Positions 17,770 to 25,598 of a DNA stretch of 64,000 nt are shown here, one piece after another; position 1 is the stretch's first letter; each line of letters starts with the position of its first letter. The stretch is from JAVVHH01 sp964613945 (GTDB lineage: Bacteria; Pseudomonadota; Alphaproteobacteria; Acetobacterales; Acetobacteraceae). The position numbers were made by a program, and so were the translations under genes. The notes below the pieces were generated by a model, which saw only the letters and a list, made by a program, of their open reading frames with translations, made no database searches and was not told the origin of the DNA. The stretch covers positions 124,001 to 188,000 of the forward strand of contig CAZTJC010000003.1 of the NCBI GenBank assembly GCA_964613945.1. Direction: 5' to 3'.

Positions 17770-18338
17770 CAGGCCTCCTTCCAGGCGAGCGCGATGCTGA
17801 GCGCCCCGAGGCCGAACACCACGGGCACCAGCGGCCAGTGCAGGACCGCGATGGCGACGAAGGTGACGGCAACCAGCAGGATGGGGACCGGGCCGGTGGC
17901 CGACCGCCGGGTCGCGCGGATGCCCATGGCGCCGGTCAGGCCGACGCCGGCCGCGGCCACACCGGTGAGCGCGGCATGCACCCCGGGATTGCCGGCGATC
18001 TGGGCGAAGCCGACGCCGAGAGCGATGAGCAGCAGGCCGGGAGGCACCAGCATGGCCAACGCGCCGACAACCGCGCCGGCGCCGCCGTGAAGTTTGTAGC
18101 CGAGCCAGATCGACAGGTTCAGCACGTTGACGCCGGGAAACACCTGGCACAGCGCCAAGCCGGTGAGGAACTCCGGCTCCGTCATCCAACCGCGCTCGTG
18201 CACCACCAGGCGCATCATCCAGCCGCTGACGCCGCCGCCGAAGCTGGTCAGCCCGATCTTGACGATGAGCCAGGCGTATTCAGACAGGCTGCAAGGTGGT
18301 TCATAAGAACTTGACGGCTCGAGGTCGTTGACGGTCAC
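17769..18338 (-). CDS. chrA: Chromate transporter, first half (short CHR protein)
   Basis: A 189-residue membrane protein with one CHR domain, the partner of the downstream gene. The motif run IGLTSFGGGVSGWMMRLVV, ERGWMTEPEFLTGLALCQ and FPGVNVLNLSIWLGYKLHG matches the N-terminal half of ChrA very well, including the PGxxxxNLxxxxGY signature. Several hydrophobic helices follow. It starts at 18338 and is divergent from the radC-like pair, with 76 bases between starts. Its stop overlaps the next start by one base, so translation of the two halves is probably coupled in equal amounts. Confidence 0.87.
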   Translation of the reverse strand: MTVNDLEPSSSYEPPCSLSEYAWLIVKIGLTSFGGGVSGWMMRLVVHERGWMTEPEFLTGLALCQVFPGVNVLNLSIWLGYKLHGGAGAVVGALAMLVPPGLLLIALGVGFAQIAGNPGVHAALTGVAAAGVGLTGAMGIRATRRSATGPVPILLVAVTFVAIAVLHWPLVPVVFGLGALSIALAWKEA

Positions 18339-18414
18339 GCTTTTGCGATATTACAACTGTTGATACATAGTCGGCGGGGTCCTTCTACCGGCAGCAACAA
18401 GCGGAAAAACCCGC

Positions 18415-19092
18415 ATGGACGCCAAACCTTTTAGCAGCACGGGGCCGTATGGCCATCGGTCGCGGATGCGGGGGCGGTTGTTGGCCGGCGAAGGCGCGCT
18501 GGCGGATTACGAGATCCTCGAGATGCTGCTGTTCCTTGGCATCGAGCGCAAGGACACCAAGCCGCTCGCCAAAGGGCTGATCAACCAATTCGGCAGCCTG
18601 TCGGGCGCGATCGGCGCCGAACGGACGGCGCTGGCGGCGTCCGGGCTGACGCCACGGGCGATCGAAGCACTGGATCTGGTAATCGAGGCGGCGACGTATC
18701 TGGCGCAGCCGGAGCTGATCAAGCGCAAGGTGCTGGCCGATCATGCGGCGCTGGAGCGGCACCTGGATCTGGACGAGCGGACGGCGGCAGCACCCGGGTT
18801 CAGCGCGCTGTTGCTCAACAACCGCAACCAGTTGCTGGGAGAGCCGGACTGGCCGGCGGAGATCGCACCGGCGGAGCTGGCGCGCGAGTTGATGCGACAC
18901 GCGCTGGATCAGCACGCCACGGCGACGATCCTGTTGCGCAACGCAGGCGGCGCGGCGCCCAAGCTCGGGGCCGCGGACCGGGCGCTGCATACCGAGGTGC
19001 AGCGGGCGGGAAGCCCGTTGAGCGTCGTGGTGCACGACATGATCGTCGTCGGGCGCGGCGACTGGGTCAGCTTGAAGCAGCGCGGGCATTGA
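18415..19092 (+). CDS. RadC-like protein lacking the JAMM metal motif (predicted pseudoenzyme)
   Basis: A 225-residue full-length RadC/UPF0758-type protein. The N-terminal helical domain is clear: GRLLAGEGALADYEILEMLL then LINQFGSLSGAI. The C-terminal MPN-like core has the expected strands (FSALLLNNRNQLLG, ARELMRHALDQHATATILL, VVVHDMIVVGRG). At the position of the metal signature HNHPSGDPxPSxxD it reads RNAGGAAPKLGAAD, from residue 175. Both metal histidines and the PSGDP loop are therefore gone, while the reading frame and fold are intact. It is followed, with overlapping stop and start, by an intact RadC. A structural or regulatory partner role is inferred. Confidence 0.78.
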   Translation: MDAKPFSSTGPYGHRSRMRGRLLAGEGALADYEILEMLLFLGIERKDTKPLAKGLINQFGSLSGAIGAERTALAASGLTPRAIEALDLVIEAATYLAQPELIKRKVLADHAALERHLDLDERTAAAPGFSALLLNNRNQLLGEPDWPAEIAPAELARELMRHALDQHATATILLRNAGGAAPKLGAADRALHTEVQRAGSPLSVVVHDMIVVGRGDWVSLKQRGH

Positions 19093-20228
19093 AGTGGCCA
19101 TGGCGACGGGCGCCGGCGGCCGCGGCCGGGTCGGCGCCTGAGCCGCAGACGGCGTTCGACGCCTCGATCGACTTGGACCCGGCCTCCGGCGTAACGGCCG
19201 AACGGGTGCGCGCGGTGGTGGCGGCGCTGCCGGGGGCGGGATGGATCAGCGTGGAGCCGCACCGGGGCGCCAAGCTCGAGGTGCGGGTGTTCGCGGCCGG
19301 GTCGGGGTTCGAAGCGGTGGGCGCGGCTTGGGACAGGATCAGGGGCGAGATCGAAGCGGCGATACGATCAGCTATGGGATCATCGGGAAGCGATGGCGGA
19401 TGGGAGACGCCCGCGCCGATGGCTGCAGGATTTGCGGAGGCGGCGCCGCAGTTCGGCGGGCAGTTAGAGGCGCTGGAACAACTGACGGCGCTGGCCGCGG
19501 CATCCAAGGCCTTGGCTCCGGTGGCCAAGGTCCCGGCGGGCCGGGCCAAGGCAAAGCGGCCCGAGCCGGCGATGCCGCCGGCAGCGCCGATCGCCTCCGT
19601 TCCAGTTGCCGTTCTGGCGGACGACGATGACGTGTTCCGGCTCATGCGGCTGCTGGCGCTGGTGTTGCCGGTCGATGGGCGGGACGCGGCGGTGGCAGCC
19701 GTGCGGCGGTTCGGCAGCTTCGCCGCCGTGTTGGCCGCTCCGGAGGCGGAGCTGCGGCGGGTGCCGGGATTCGGGATGCACTGCATCGCGGCGGTCAAGC
19801 TGGTGCATGCCGCGGCGATCCGGCATGCGCGCGCCGGGCTGGCGGGGCGGCCGGTGCTCGACGATCCGCAGCGGCTGATGGAATACCTCTCGGCGGCGCT
19901 GGCGCGGGAGCGGATCGAGCAGTTCCGCATCCTGTTCCTCGATGCCGATGGCATGCTGAAGGCCGACGAGGTGCAGGCGCAAGGCACGGTGAACCATACG
20001 CCGGTCTATCCGCGCGAGGTGGTTAGGCGCGCCCTGGCGTTGGGCGCGACCTCGCTGATCCTGGTGCACAACCACCCCAGCGGCGACCCGGCGCCCTCGC
20101 GCGACGACATCGAGATGACCAAGCAGGTTCAGCAGGCAGCCGCCGTGTTGCAGATCGGGCTGCGGGATCACGTGATCATCGGCAACGGGCGATGCCTGAG
20201 CTTCCGCGAACAAGGCCTGCTCGGCTAA
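19089..20228 (+). CDS. radC: RadC family protein (JAMM/MPN+) with N-terminal extension
   Basis: A 379-residue protein. The last 220 residues form a standard RadC: helical domain (LMRLLALVLPVDGRDAAV, RFGSFAAVLAAPEAEL), helix-hairpin-helix-like VPGFGMHCIAAVKL, then the MPN core ending in the intact metal motif HNHPSGDPAPSRDD from residue 327 and GRCLSFREQGLLG. RadC proteins carry JAMM-type metal ligands; their enzymatic role is still unsettled. About 140 extra N-terminal residues include one compact predicted domain (near 25-90) and a low-complexity Ala/Pro linker. Initiation appears to be a TTG at 19089, inside the stop of the upstream paralogue (TTGA). No better start gives the full extension, so the exact start is uncertain. 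Confidence 0.84.
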   Translation: MKWPWRRAPAAAAGSAPEPQTAFDASIDLDPASGVTAERVRAVVAALPGAGWISVEPHRGAKLEVRVFAAGSGFEAVGAAWDRIRGEIEAAIRSAMGSSGSDGGWETPAPMAAGFAEAAPQFGGQLEALEQLTALAAASKALAPVAKVPAGRAKAKRPEPAMPPAAPIASVPVAVLADDDDVFRLMRLLALVLPVDGRDAAVAAVRRFGSFAAVLAAPEAELRRVPGFGMHCIAAVKLVHAAAIRHARAGLAGRPVLDDPQRLMEYLSAALARERIEQFRILFLDADGMLKADEVQAQGTVNHTPVYPREVVRRALALGATSLILVHNHPSGDPAPSRDDIEMTKQVQQAAAVLQIGLRDHVIIGNGRCLSFREQGLLG

Positions 20229-20376
20229 ACGAAGCCCTTACGCCACCGAACTTTCCACCGGCGGGCGTTTGGCGATATACGCTGCTCCCAAGCAGCCCCG
20301 CGGCTAAGCGAGACGCACGGCACAATGCCCTGTATAGTGCGGTGCAGCATTTCCGAATTCCTGCGGCCGAGGTCCA

Positions 20377-21840
20377 ATGAACGTCACCATGCCAATTCAA
20401 GGGCCCGAGGCTCGCCAGCAGAGCGGGACGATCGTCCCGGTCATCCTGTCCGGCGGCTCCGGCTCCCGGCTGTGGCCGGTATCGCGCGAAAGCTTTCCCA
20501 AGCAGCTTTGGCCGCTGGTGAGCGAGTGGACCATGCTGCAGGAAACGGCGCGCCGCGGCGTCGGGCCGCAGTTCGGCGCCCCGGTGGTGGTGGTCAACCA
20601 GGAGCATCGCTTCCTGGTGGCCGAGCAGATGCGCGCCTGCGGGATCGACAACGCGACCATCATGCTCGAGCCGGTGGGCCGCAACTCGGCGCCGGCGATC
20701 ACGGCGGCGGCGGTGATGATCGCCGAAACCGATCCGGACGCGGTGCTGTGGATGATGGCCGCCGACGCGGTGATCGAGCAGACGGACGCGCTAATGACCG
20801 CGCTGGACCAGGCGGTGGTGGCCGCGCGGGCCGGGCGGATCGTGACGTTCGGCATGAAGCCGCACCGGGCCGAGACGGCCTACGGCTACATCGAGGTCGG
20901 CGACGAATTGCGCGACGCGCCGGGCGTGTTCGCGGTGGCCAAGTTCCTTGAAAAGCCGAACGCGGCGATGGCGGCGGAACTGACGGCGTCGGGCAAGCAT
21001 CTGTGGAACTCAGGCATGTTCGTCTTCACGGTGGGCACGCTGCTGAGCGAGATGGAGCAGTATGCCCCCGACGTGGTGACGGCCGCACGGCAGGCGGTCG
21101 AGGCCAAGACCCACGACCTCGATTTCTTCCGGCTCGACCCGGTGAGCTTCGCGGCCTCGCCCGACATCAGCATCGACTACGCCATCGCGGAACGAACCAC
21201 CAAGGCGGCAGTGATCCCGGCCGATCTCGGCTGGTCCGACGTCGGTAGCTGGGACGCGTTGTGGGAGCGGTTGCCCAAGGACGAGCACGGCAACGCAGCG
21301 GTTGGCGACGTCCTGCTCGAAGGCGCCAACAACTGCCTGGCGCGCAGCGACGGCATCCTGACGGCGGTGGTCGGGCTGGACGACGCGATCGTCGTGGTCA
21401 CCAAGGACGCCGTGCTGGCGATGCACAAGGACCGGGCGCAGGACGTCAAGCGCGTGGTGGAGCGGTTGCGCAAGGCCAAGCGGCCGGAAGCGATCGCGCA
21501 CAACCGGATGTATCGGCCGTGGGGGTTCTACGAGCGGCTGATTCTGGGCGACCGGTTCCAGGTGAAGCGCATCGTGGTGACGCCGGGTCATGTGCTGTCG
21601 TTGCAGAAGCACTTTCATCGGGCGGAGCACTGGGTGGTGGTGAGCGGCGCGGCGATGGTGACGCGCGACGGGGAGGAGATCTTCGTGCGCGAGAACGAGA
21701 GCATCTACCTGCCGCTCGGATGCACGCACCGGATGATGAACCCGGGAAAGATCCCGCTGGAGATCATCGAGGTGCAATCGGGCAGCTATCTCGGCGAGGA
21801 CGATATCGTCCGCATCGAGGATACCTACGGCCGCGCATAA
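20377..21840 (+). CDS. manC: Mannose-1-phosphate guanylyltransferase / mannose-6-phosphate isomerase
   Basis: A 487-residue bifunctional enzyme making GDP-mannose for exopolysaccharide or LPS. The nucleotidyltransferase half has LSGGSGSRLWP at 24-34, FPKQLWPL, GYIEVGDEL, KFLEKP near 190 and WNSGMFVF near 210. The C-terminal cupin isomerase half has RPWGFYERL near 375, HFHRAEHWVVVSGAA and the final HRMMNPGKIPLEIIEVQSG. Length and order match ManC/CpsB/XanB. It precedes two genes with glycosyltransferase character, with a 49-base gap containing a strong stem-loop, so it probably heads a small polysaccharide operon. Confidence 0.95.
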   Translation: MNVTMPIQGPEARQQSGTIVPVILSGGSGSRLWPVSRESFPKQLWPLVSEWTMLQETARRGVGPQFGAPVVVVNQEHRFLVAEQMRACGIDNATIMLEPVGRNSAPAITAAAVMIAETDPDAVLWMMAADAVIEQTDALMTALDQAVVAARAGRIVTFGMKPHRAETAYGYIEVGDELRDAPGVFAVAKFLEKPNAAMAAELTASGKHLWNSGMFVFTVGTLLSEMEQYAPDVVTAARQAVEAKTHDLDFFRLDPVSFAASPDISIDYAIAERTTKAAVIPADLGWSDVGSWDALWERLPKDEHGNAAVGDVLLEGANNCLARSDGILTAVVGLDDAIVVVTKDAVLAMHKDRAQDVKRVVERLRKAKRPEAIAHNRMYRPWGFYERLILGDRFQVKRIVVTPGHVLSLQKHFHRAEHWVVVSGAAMVTRDGEEIFVRENESIYLPLGCTHRMMNPGKIPLEIIEVQSGSYLGEDDIVRIEDTYGRA

Positions 21841-21852
21841 GCCAACTATCCT

Positions 21853-21887
21853 CGTCGACCTCCGCTCCATTCAGGGTGGAGGCGACG
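21853..21887 (+). promoter_or_regulatory. Stem-loop covering the ribosome site of the gene at 21890
   Basis: Between manC and the next gene, CGTCG and CCTCC (21853-21863, one bulged A) pair with GGAGG and CGACG (21878-21887). Four further inner pairs and a 6-base loop make about 14 pairs. The GGAGG is the ribosome-binding site for the ATG at 21890, 7 bases away, so the stem would hide it. There is no run of T after the stem, which argues against a simple terminator. Coupling to manC translation or a regulator could open it. Confidence 0.5.
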
Positions 21888-21889
21888 GG

Positions 21890-23113
21890 ATGGATGTTGT
21901 TCGGGCCGGTCAAGCTGCGCTGCCAGGCGTTCGCTGGGCCGGCCTGATCGACTCCAAAATCCCGTTGCCGGAAAGGATACGGGCCGGGTTCGAGGATATC
22001 TTTACCAACGCGTATGCGGCCGGCGTGCCGGACTGCTTCGTACGGGTGCAGCCCGGCGCGGACGACCATCTGTTCGCGGCACGCCTGCTGTTGCGCGGCG
22101 ACGTGCCGAGCTTGGCGGTCGAGCCGACCGAGCCGGAGGACCCGCTCGAGGCGGCACTGGCCGGATATTGGCTGCGGCGGTCGCGGGTCGTGGGACGGGA
22201 TCAGGTCTGGGCCGTGGTGGCCGGACTGATTGCGCGGCCGCGCATGACGGCGGCGAGCCCGGTCACCGTGTTCAGGTCTGCACCGTCGCTCGTGCAGCTG
22301 CTGTCGCCGCGGACGGCACGAGCGGTATTCGTCATCGGCAACCGGGCGGCGGATGCGGCACTGATCGGGCTGCTGCGGCGGTTCGGCGGCGATGCCGTGC
22401 TGACCAGCGCGTGTTTGCTGGCCGCCTACGGCGATGCGCAAGCCTGCGCCCTGGCGGAAGCCGAGCTGGCGCGCGCGGTGCCGGCCGGTGAATTAGCGCA
22501 ATGGCGGAACGGCGTCGCACGGCCGGGGGCGCTGCTGCTGGACGAGGTCGCGGCCGCAGCGCGGGAGCTGTTCGTGCCATCGGGCTGGATGGCGGCGGAG
22601 ATCGCGCGGCGATACGGGCGGACGGCGCAGGTGTTGCCGATCGCGGCGACAATAGAGGTCGGTGGCGAGACAGGCATCGTGGCGGCAGCGGCGGGGCTGC
22701 AGGCGGAGGCGTGCGTCTGGGCGCTGGAACTGCTGCAATTCTGGGGTGTCACAGTGCCGATGTGGCTCGATTGCCCGGCGGGGGAGCAGGCGGCGCTGGC
22801 CGGCCTGGCGCGGCGGCTCGGGGTCGAGGTGAGTTTCGGGCGTGGACCGGGGCGGGTCGCGGTCGTGCTGGCGATGCGGGGAAACGGGGCGCGGGAGCAG
22901 CAGTTCGCCGCCGCTGCCGGGCGGAACTGCGTGGCGAGCCAGTGCCTGGTGGAAAGCGTGGGAGCGCCGGAGTGGGTGTGGGTGGTGCCGGATCAGGCGA
23001 GCCCGCCGCTATTGGCGGCTGCGCTACGGGCGGCGCTGGCAGCACCAGTGCCAGACGCGACGGCCTGGGCGGCAGCGCACGACCCGGCGGCCGTGGCGGC
23101 GCAACTAGCGTGA
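21890..23113 (+). CDS. Hypothetical protein, divergent glycosyltransferase-like
   Basis: A 407-residue Ala-rich soluble protein whose family was not recognised. It shows no signal peptide or membrane helices. The region near residues 205-245 (LLLDEVAAAARELFVPSGWMAAEIARRYG followed by VLPIAATIE) resembles the hinge of GT-B glycosyltransferases, where a serine or threonine precedes an acceptor-facing helix and the chain enters the C-terminal Rossmann domain. The rest, including ACVWALELLQFWGVTVPMW and a segment ending in WVWVVPD, alternates strand and helix as in that fold. The E-x7-E donor motif is not visible. It sits between manC and a GT and overlaps the GT start by GTGA. A role in building a mannose-containing glycan is inferred from this context only. 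Confidence 0.62.
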   Translation: MDVVRAGQAALPGVRWAGLIDSKIPLPERIRAGFEDIFTNAYAAGVPDCFVRVQPGADDHLFAARLLLRGDVPSLAVEPTEPEDPLEAALAGYWLRRSRVVGRDQVWAVVAGLIARPRMTAASPVTVFRSAPSLVQLLSPRTARAVFVIGNRAADAALIGLLRRFGGDAVLTSACLLAAYGDAQACALAEAELARAVPAGELAQWRNGVARPGALLLDEVAAAARELFVPSGWMAAEIARRYGRTAQVLPIAATIEVGGETGIVAAAAGLQAEACVWALELLQFWGVTVPMWLDCPAGEQAALAGLARRLGVEVSFGRGPGRVAVVLAMRGNGAREQQFAAAAGRNCVASQCLVESVGAPEWVWVVPDQASPPLLAAALRAALAAPVPDATAWAAAHDPAAVAAQLA

Positions 23114-24201
23114 TCCGGTTCGACATCTCCAAGTTGGTCGACGAACCGCGACGGTCGGGCATCCAGCGGGTCGAGCGCGAACTGATCCGGCATTGGCCGG
23201 ACCACGGGCAGCTACTGCCGTGCCGGTTCGACGGAAAGGAGATGCGGGCGTTGGCGCCGGGAATCTTGGATGCGTTGTGCCTCGATGCGCCGGCAGATGG
23301 GATGGCGGGAGAGCGGGCGCGATTGGCCCCCTTTCTGGCGGCGCCAGGCGCGGTGGTGGCGCGCGGTGCCGGGACGTTATTCTGCGCCGAGTTGTTCGAT
23401 GACCCGGTGCGGGCGGCCTATCACGCCGACGAGGCCGCATCGGCGGCGTGGCTGGTCTATGACTTCCTGCCGTGGATGCGGCCGGAGTGGTTTCCGGCCG
23501 GGCCGGCAAACCGGTTGATGCCGTACCTGCATGCGATGCGGGCGGTCCGGCGCCGGGGGTTCATCAGCGCGGCGACGCGGCGGGAATGTGCGGCGCTGTT
23601 CCGACGGGCGGAAGACGGGCCGGTGCTGACGCTGGGGGCGGATGGGCTCGGTCTGGAGCGGCAGCGTTTCGACCCGAGGCGGCGCGACATCGTGCTGCTG
23701 GGAACGGTGGAGGCGCGCAAGAACGCGGCGGCGGCACTGGCAGCGGCGGAGACCCTGTGGGCCGAAGGGCTGGAGTTCCGGCTGGTGCTGATCGGGGCGG
23801 TCGAGCCGGATGCGTTGGCGGAGCAGGCGATCCTGCGTCGGTTGGCGGGCGAGACCCGGCTGGTTCAGCTGGAGGCGGCGCCGGACGCGACCGTGCGGGA
23901 AAGTCTGCGCGGGGCACGGGCACTGCTGTTCCCGAGCGAGGGGGAAGGCTTCGGGTTGCCGCCGGTGGAGGCACTATATTGCGGCATTCCGGCGATCGTA
24001 GCGGCCGGGCTGCCGGCGCTGGAACAGGTATCCGCATCGGGCCAGATCAGGCTGGCGCCGCCGGACGTCGAGGGCGTGACAGCGGCGTTGCGGACCATGT
24101 TCGACGATGCCGCGGCAGCCCGGTTGTGGGACGACGCAGCATCGTTGCGGTTGACAACGTGGCAGGCGTTTGCCGCCGAGGTGGCGGGGTGGTTGGATTA
24201 G
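23110..24201 (+). CDS. Glycosyltransferase, GT4-like
   Basis: A 363-residue retaining GT-B transferase. The N-terminus FDISKLVDEPRRSGIQRVERE is the pattern of GT4 enzymes that begin with a (S/T)GIxRVE nucleotide-proximal loop. The C-terminal domain has IVLLGTVEARKN near 195, FRLVLIGAVEPD and LLFPSEGEGFGLPPVEALYCG, which holds the E-x7-E donor-binding motif. The GTG at 23110 overlaps the upstream stop as GTGA. A longer in-frame extension to 22501 is rejected because it is an out-of-frame copy of the upstream gene. It is the last gene of the manC group and overlaps the convergent amidase by 4 bases. Confidence 0.86.
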   Translation: MIRFDISKLVDEPRRSGIQRVERELIRHWPDHGQLLPCRFDGKEMRALAPGILDALCLDAPADGMAGERARLAPFLAAPGAVVARGAGTLFCAELFDDPVRAAYHADEAASAAWLVYDFLPWMRPEWFPAGPANRLMPYLHAMRAVRRRGFISAATRRECAALFRRAEDGPVLTLGADGLGLERQRFDPRRRDIVLLGTVEARKNAAAALAAAETLWAEGLEFRLVLIGAVEPDALAEQAILRRLAGETRLVQLEAAPDATVRESLRGARALLFPSEGEGFGLPPVEALYCGIPAIVAAGLPALEQVSASGQIRLAPPDVEGVTAALRTMFDDAAAARLWDDAASLRLTTWQAFAAEVAGWLD

Positions 24202-25598
24202 GCGGGATCGACAGGGCTGGGCGGAGTGCCGCCGGCTTCGATGGCCTCGCCGGCGAGCAGGCAGAGGTCCTCGCGGAAGCGGGCGGCGATGATCTGCACG
24301 CCGGTGGTGGTCTGGCCGGCCATCGCGGTCGAGACGGTCAGGCCCGGCAGGCCCATGACGGGAAGCCCGGTCTGCACCAGCTGGGCCGCCAGCACGCGGT
24401 CGAACTCGGTGAGGTCCAGATCCTGCGGGAACGGCAACTCGCCGGAGACCGGGACCAACAGAACGGCGTAGCGGTCGAGGAACAACGACCAGGCACGGGT
24501 GATCGGCATACGGGCCTGCAGCGCCTTGGCGACCACGTCGGGCGGCAGGTCGGGAACCAGGCGCTGGAAGCCGGCGAGGACGGCCAGGGCGCCGGGATCG
24601 TTCTCGCGCTCGACCAGGGCGCGGAAGGCGTCAAAGCCGTCACCGAGCCAGAGCTTGAAGTTCAGCTCGGTGGAGTCGTGGAACGACGGAACATCGTCGA
24701 GCAGTTCGACCTCCCAGCCGGCGGCTTCGAGGCGGCGGCCGGCATCCTTGAGCGCGGCTTCCACTTCGGGAACGATGGCCATGCCACCGGGTCGAAGGCA
24801 GAGGGCGGCCACGCGCTGACGCGGCGGGCCGTCGAGCGGGACGGGCATGTACCATGGGTCGCGCGGGTCCGGCGTGGACATGGCTTCCAGGCCGAGGCGG
24901 ATGTCCTCGATCGTGCGGCCGATCGGGCCGGAGACCGCCATCAGCTGCGGGCCGATCGTGCGGTCGGGGCCGGAGCTGTTCCAGGCGGGGACGCGGCCGA
25001 GGCTGGGACGCAGGCCGTGAATGCCGCAGGCATAGGCAGGGTAGCGGATGGAGCCGGCGATGTCGGTGCCGTGGGCAAGGTGCCCGATGCCGGCGGCGGC
25101 GGCGGCGGCGGCACCGCCGGAGGAGCCGCCGGGAGTGCGGGACTTGTCGCGCGGGTTGAGGGTGCGGCCGTGGATGCCGTTATCGGTAAACCAGCGCAGC
25201 GAAAAGGCCGGCGTGTTGGTGCGGCCGAGCAGCACAGCACCGGCGCGGCGGAGATTGGTGACGACCGGGCTGTCGGCGGTGGCGATCATGTCGCGCTGCA
25301 GCTTCAGGCCGTTGGTGGTGGCGTAGCCTTCCTGGTCGGCATTGACCTTGATGGTGATCGGCACGCCGCCGAGCGGGCCAACATCCTCGCCGCGGGCGAT
25401 TCGGGCGTCGATGGCGTCGGCCTGAGCGAGGACGTCGTCCGGCCGATGCTCGACCACGGCGTTGATGACCGGGTTGACGGCGTCGAGCCGGGCGAGCGCG
25501 GACTGCGCCGCCTCGCGGGCGGAGACGGCCTTCCAGCGGATGCGGTCGGCGAGCTGGGTCGCGGAAAGTCGCCAGATGTCGGTGGGGGTATCGCTCAT
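24198..25598 (-). CDS. Amidase (amidase signature family)
   Basis: A 466-residue Ser-cisSer-Lys amidohydrolase. The triad is visible as Lys84 in PITIKVN, the cis-serine in TPGGSSGGAAAA at 159-160, and nucleophile Ser183 in DIAGSIRYPA. Family members range from GatA to fatty-acid, aryl and formamide amidases; this one is not next to gatB or gatC, so a free amidase is likely and the substrate is unknown. The N-terminal helix (LSATQLADRIRWKAVSAREA) is the normal family start. Its ATG overlaps the stop of the upstream MFS gene by 4 bases, suggesting that transport and hydrolysis of one compound may be coupled. Confidence 0.9.
   Translation of the reverse strand: MSDTPTDIWRLSATQLADRIRWKAVSAREAAQSALARLDAVNPVINAVVEHRPDDVLAQADAIDARIARGEDVGPLGGVPITIKVNADQEGYATTNGLKLQRDMIATADSPVVTNLRRAGAVLLGRTNTPAFSLRWFTDNGIHGRTLNPRDKSRTPGGSSGGAAAAAAAGIGHLAHGTDIAGSIRYPAYACGIHGLRPSLGRVPAWNSSGPDRTIGPQLMAVSGPIGRTIEDIRLGLEAMSTPDPRDPWYMPVPLDGPPRQRVAALCLRPGGMAIVPEVEAALKDAGRRLEAAGWEVELLDDVPSFHDSTELNFKLWLGDGFDAFRALVERENDPGALAVLAGFQRLVPDLPPDVVAKALQARMPITRAWSLFLDRYAVLLVPVSGELPFPQDLDLTEFDRVLAAQLVQTGLPVMGLPGLTVSTAMAGQTTTGVQIIAARFREDLCLLAGEAIEAGGTPPSPVDPA

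Noticed and set aside
20281..20376. Possible TATAGT promoter upstream of manC
   Set aside because: No believable -35 at the right distance; left unassigned.
25088..25125. Run of GGC/GCC triplets
   Set aside because: Codes for the Ala/Gly stretch of the amidase; not a separate repeat element.
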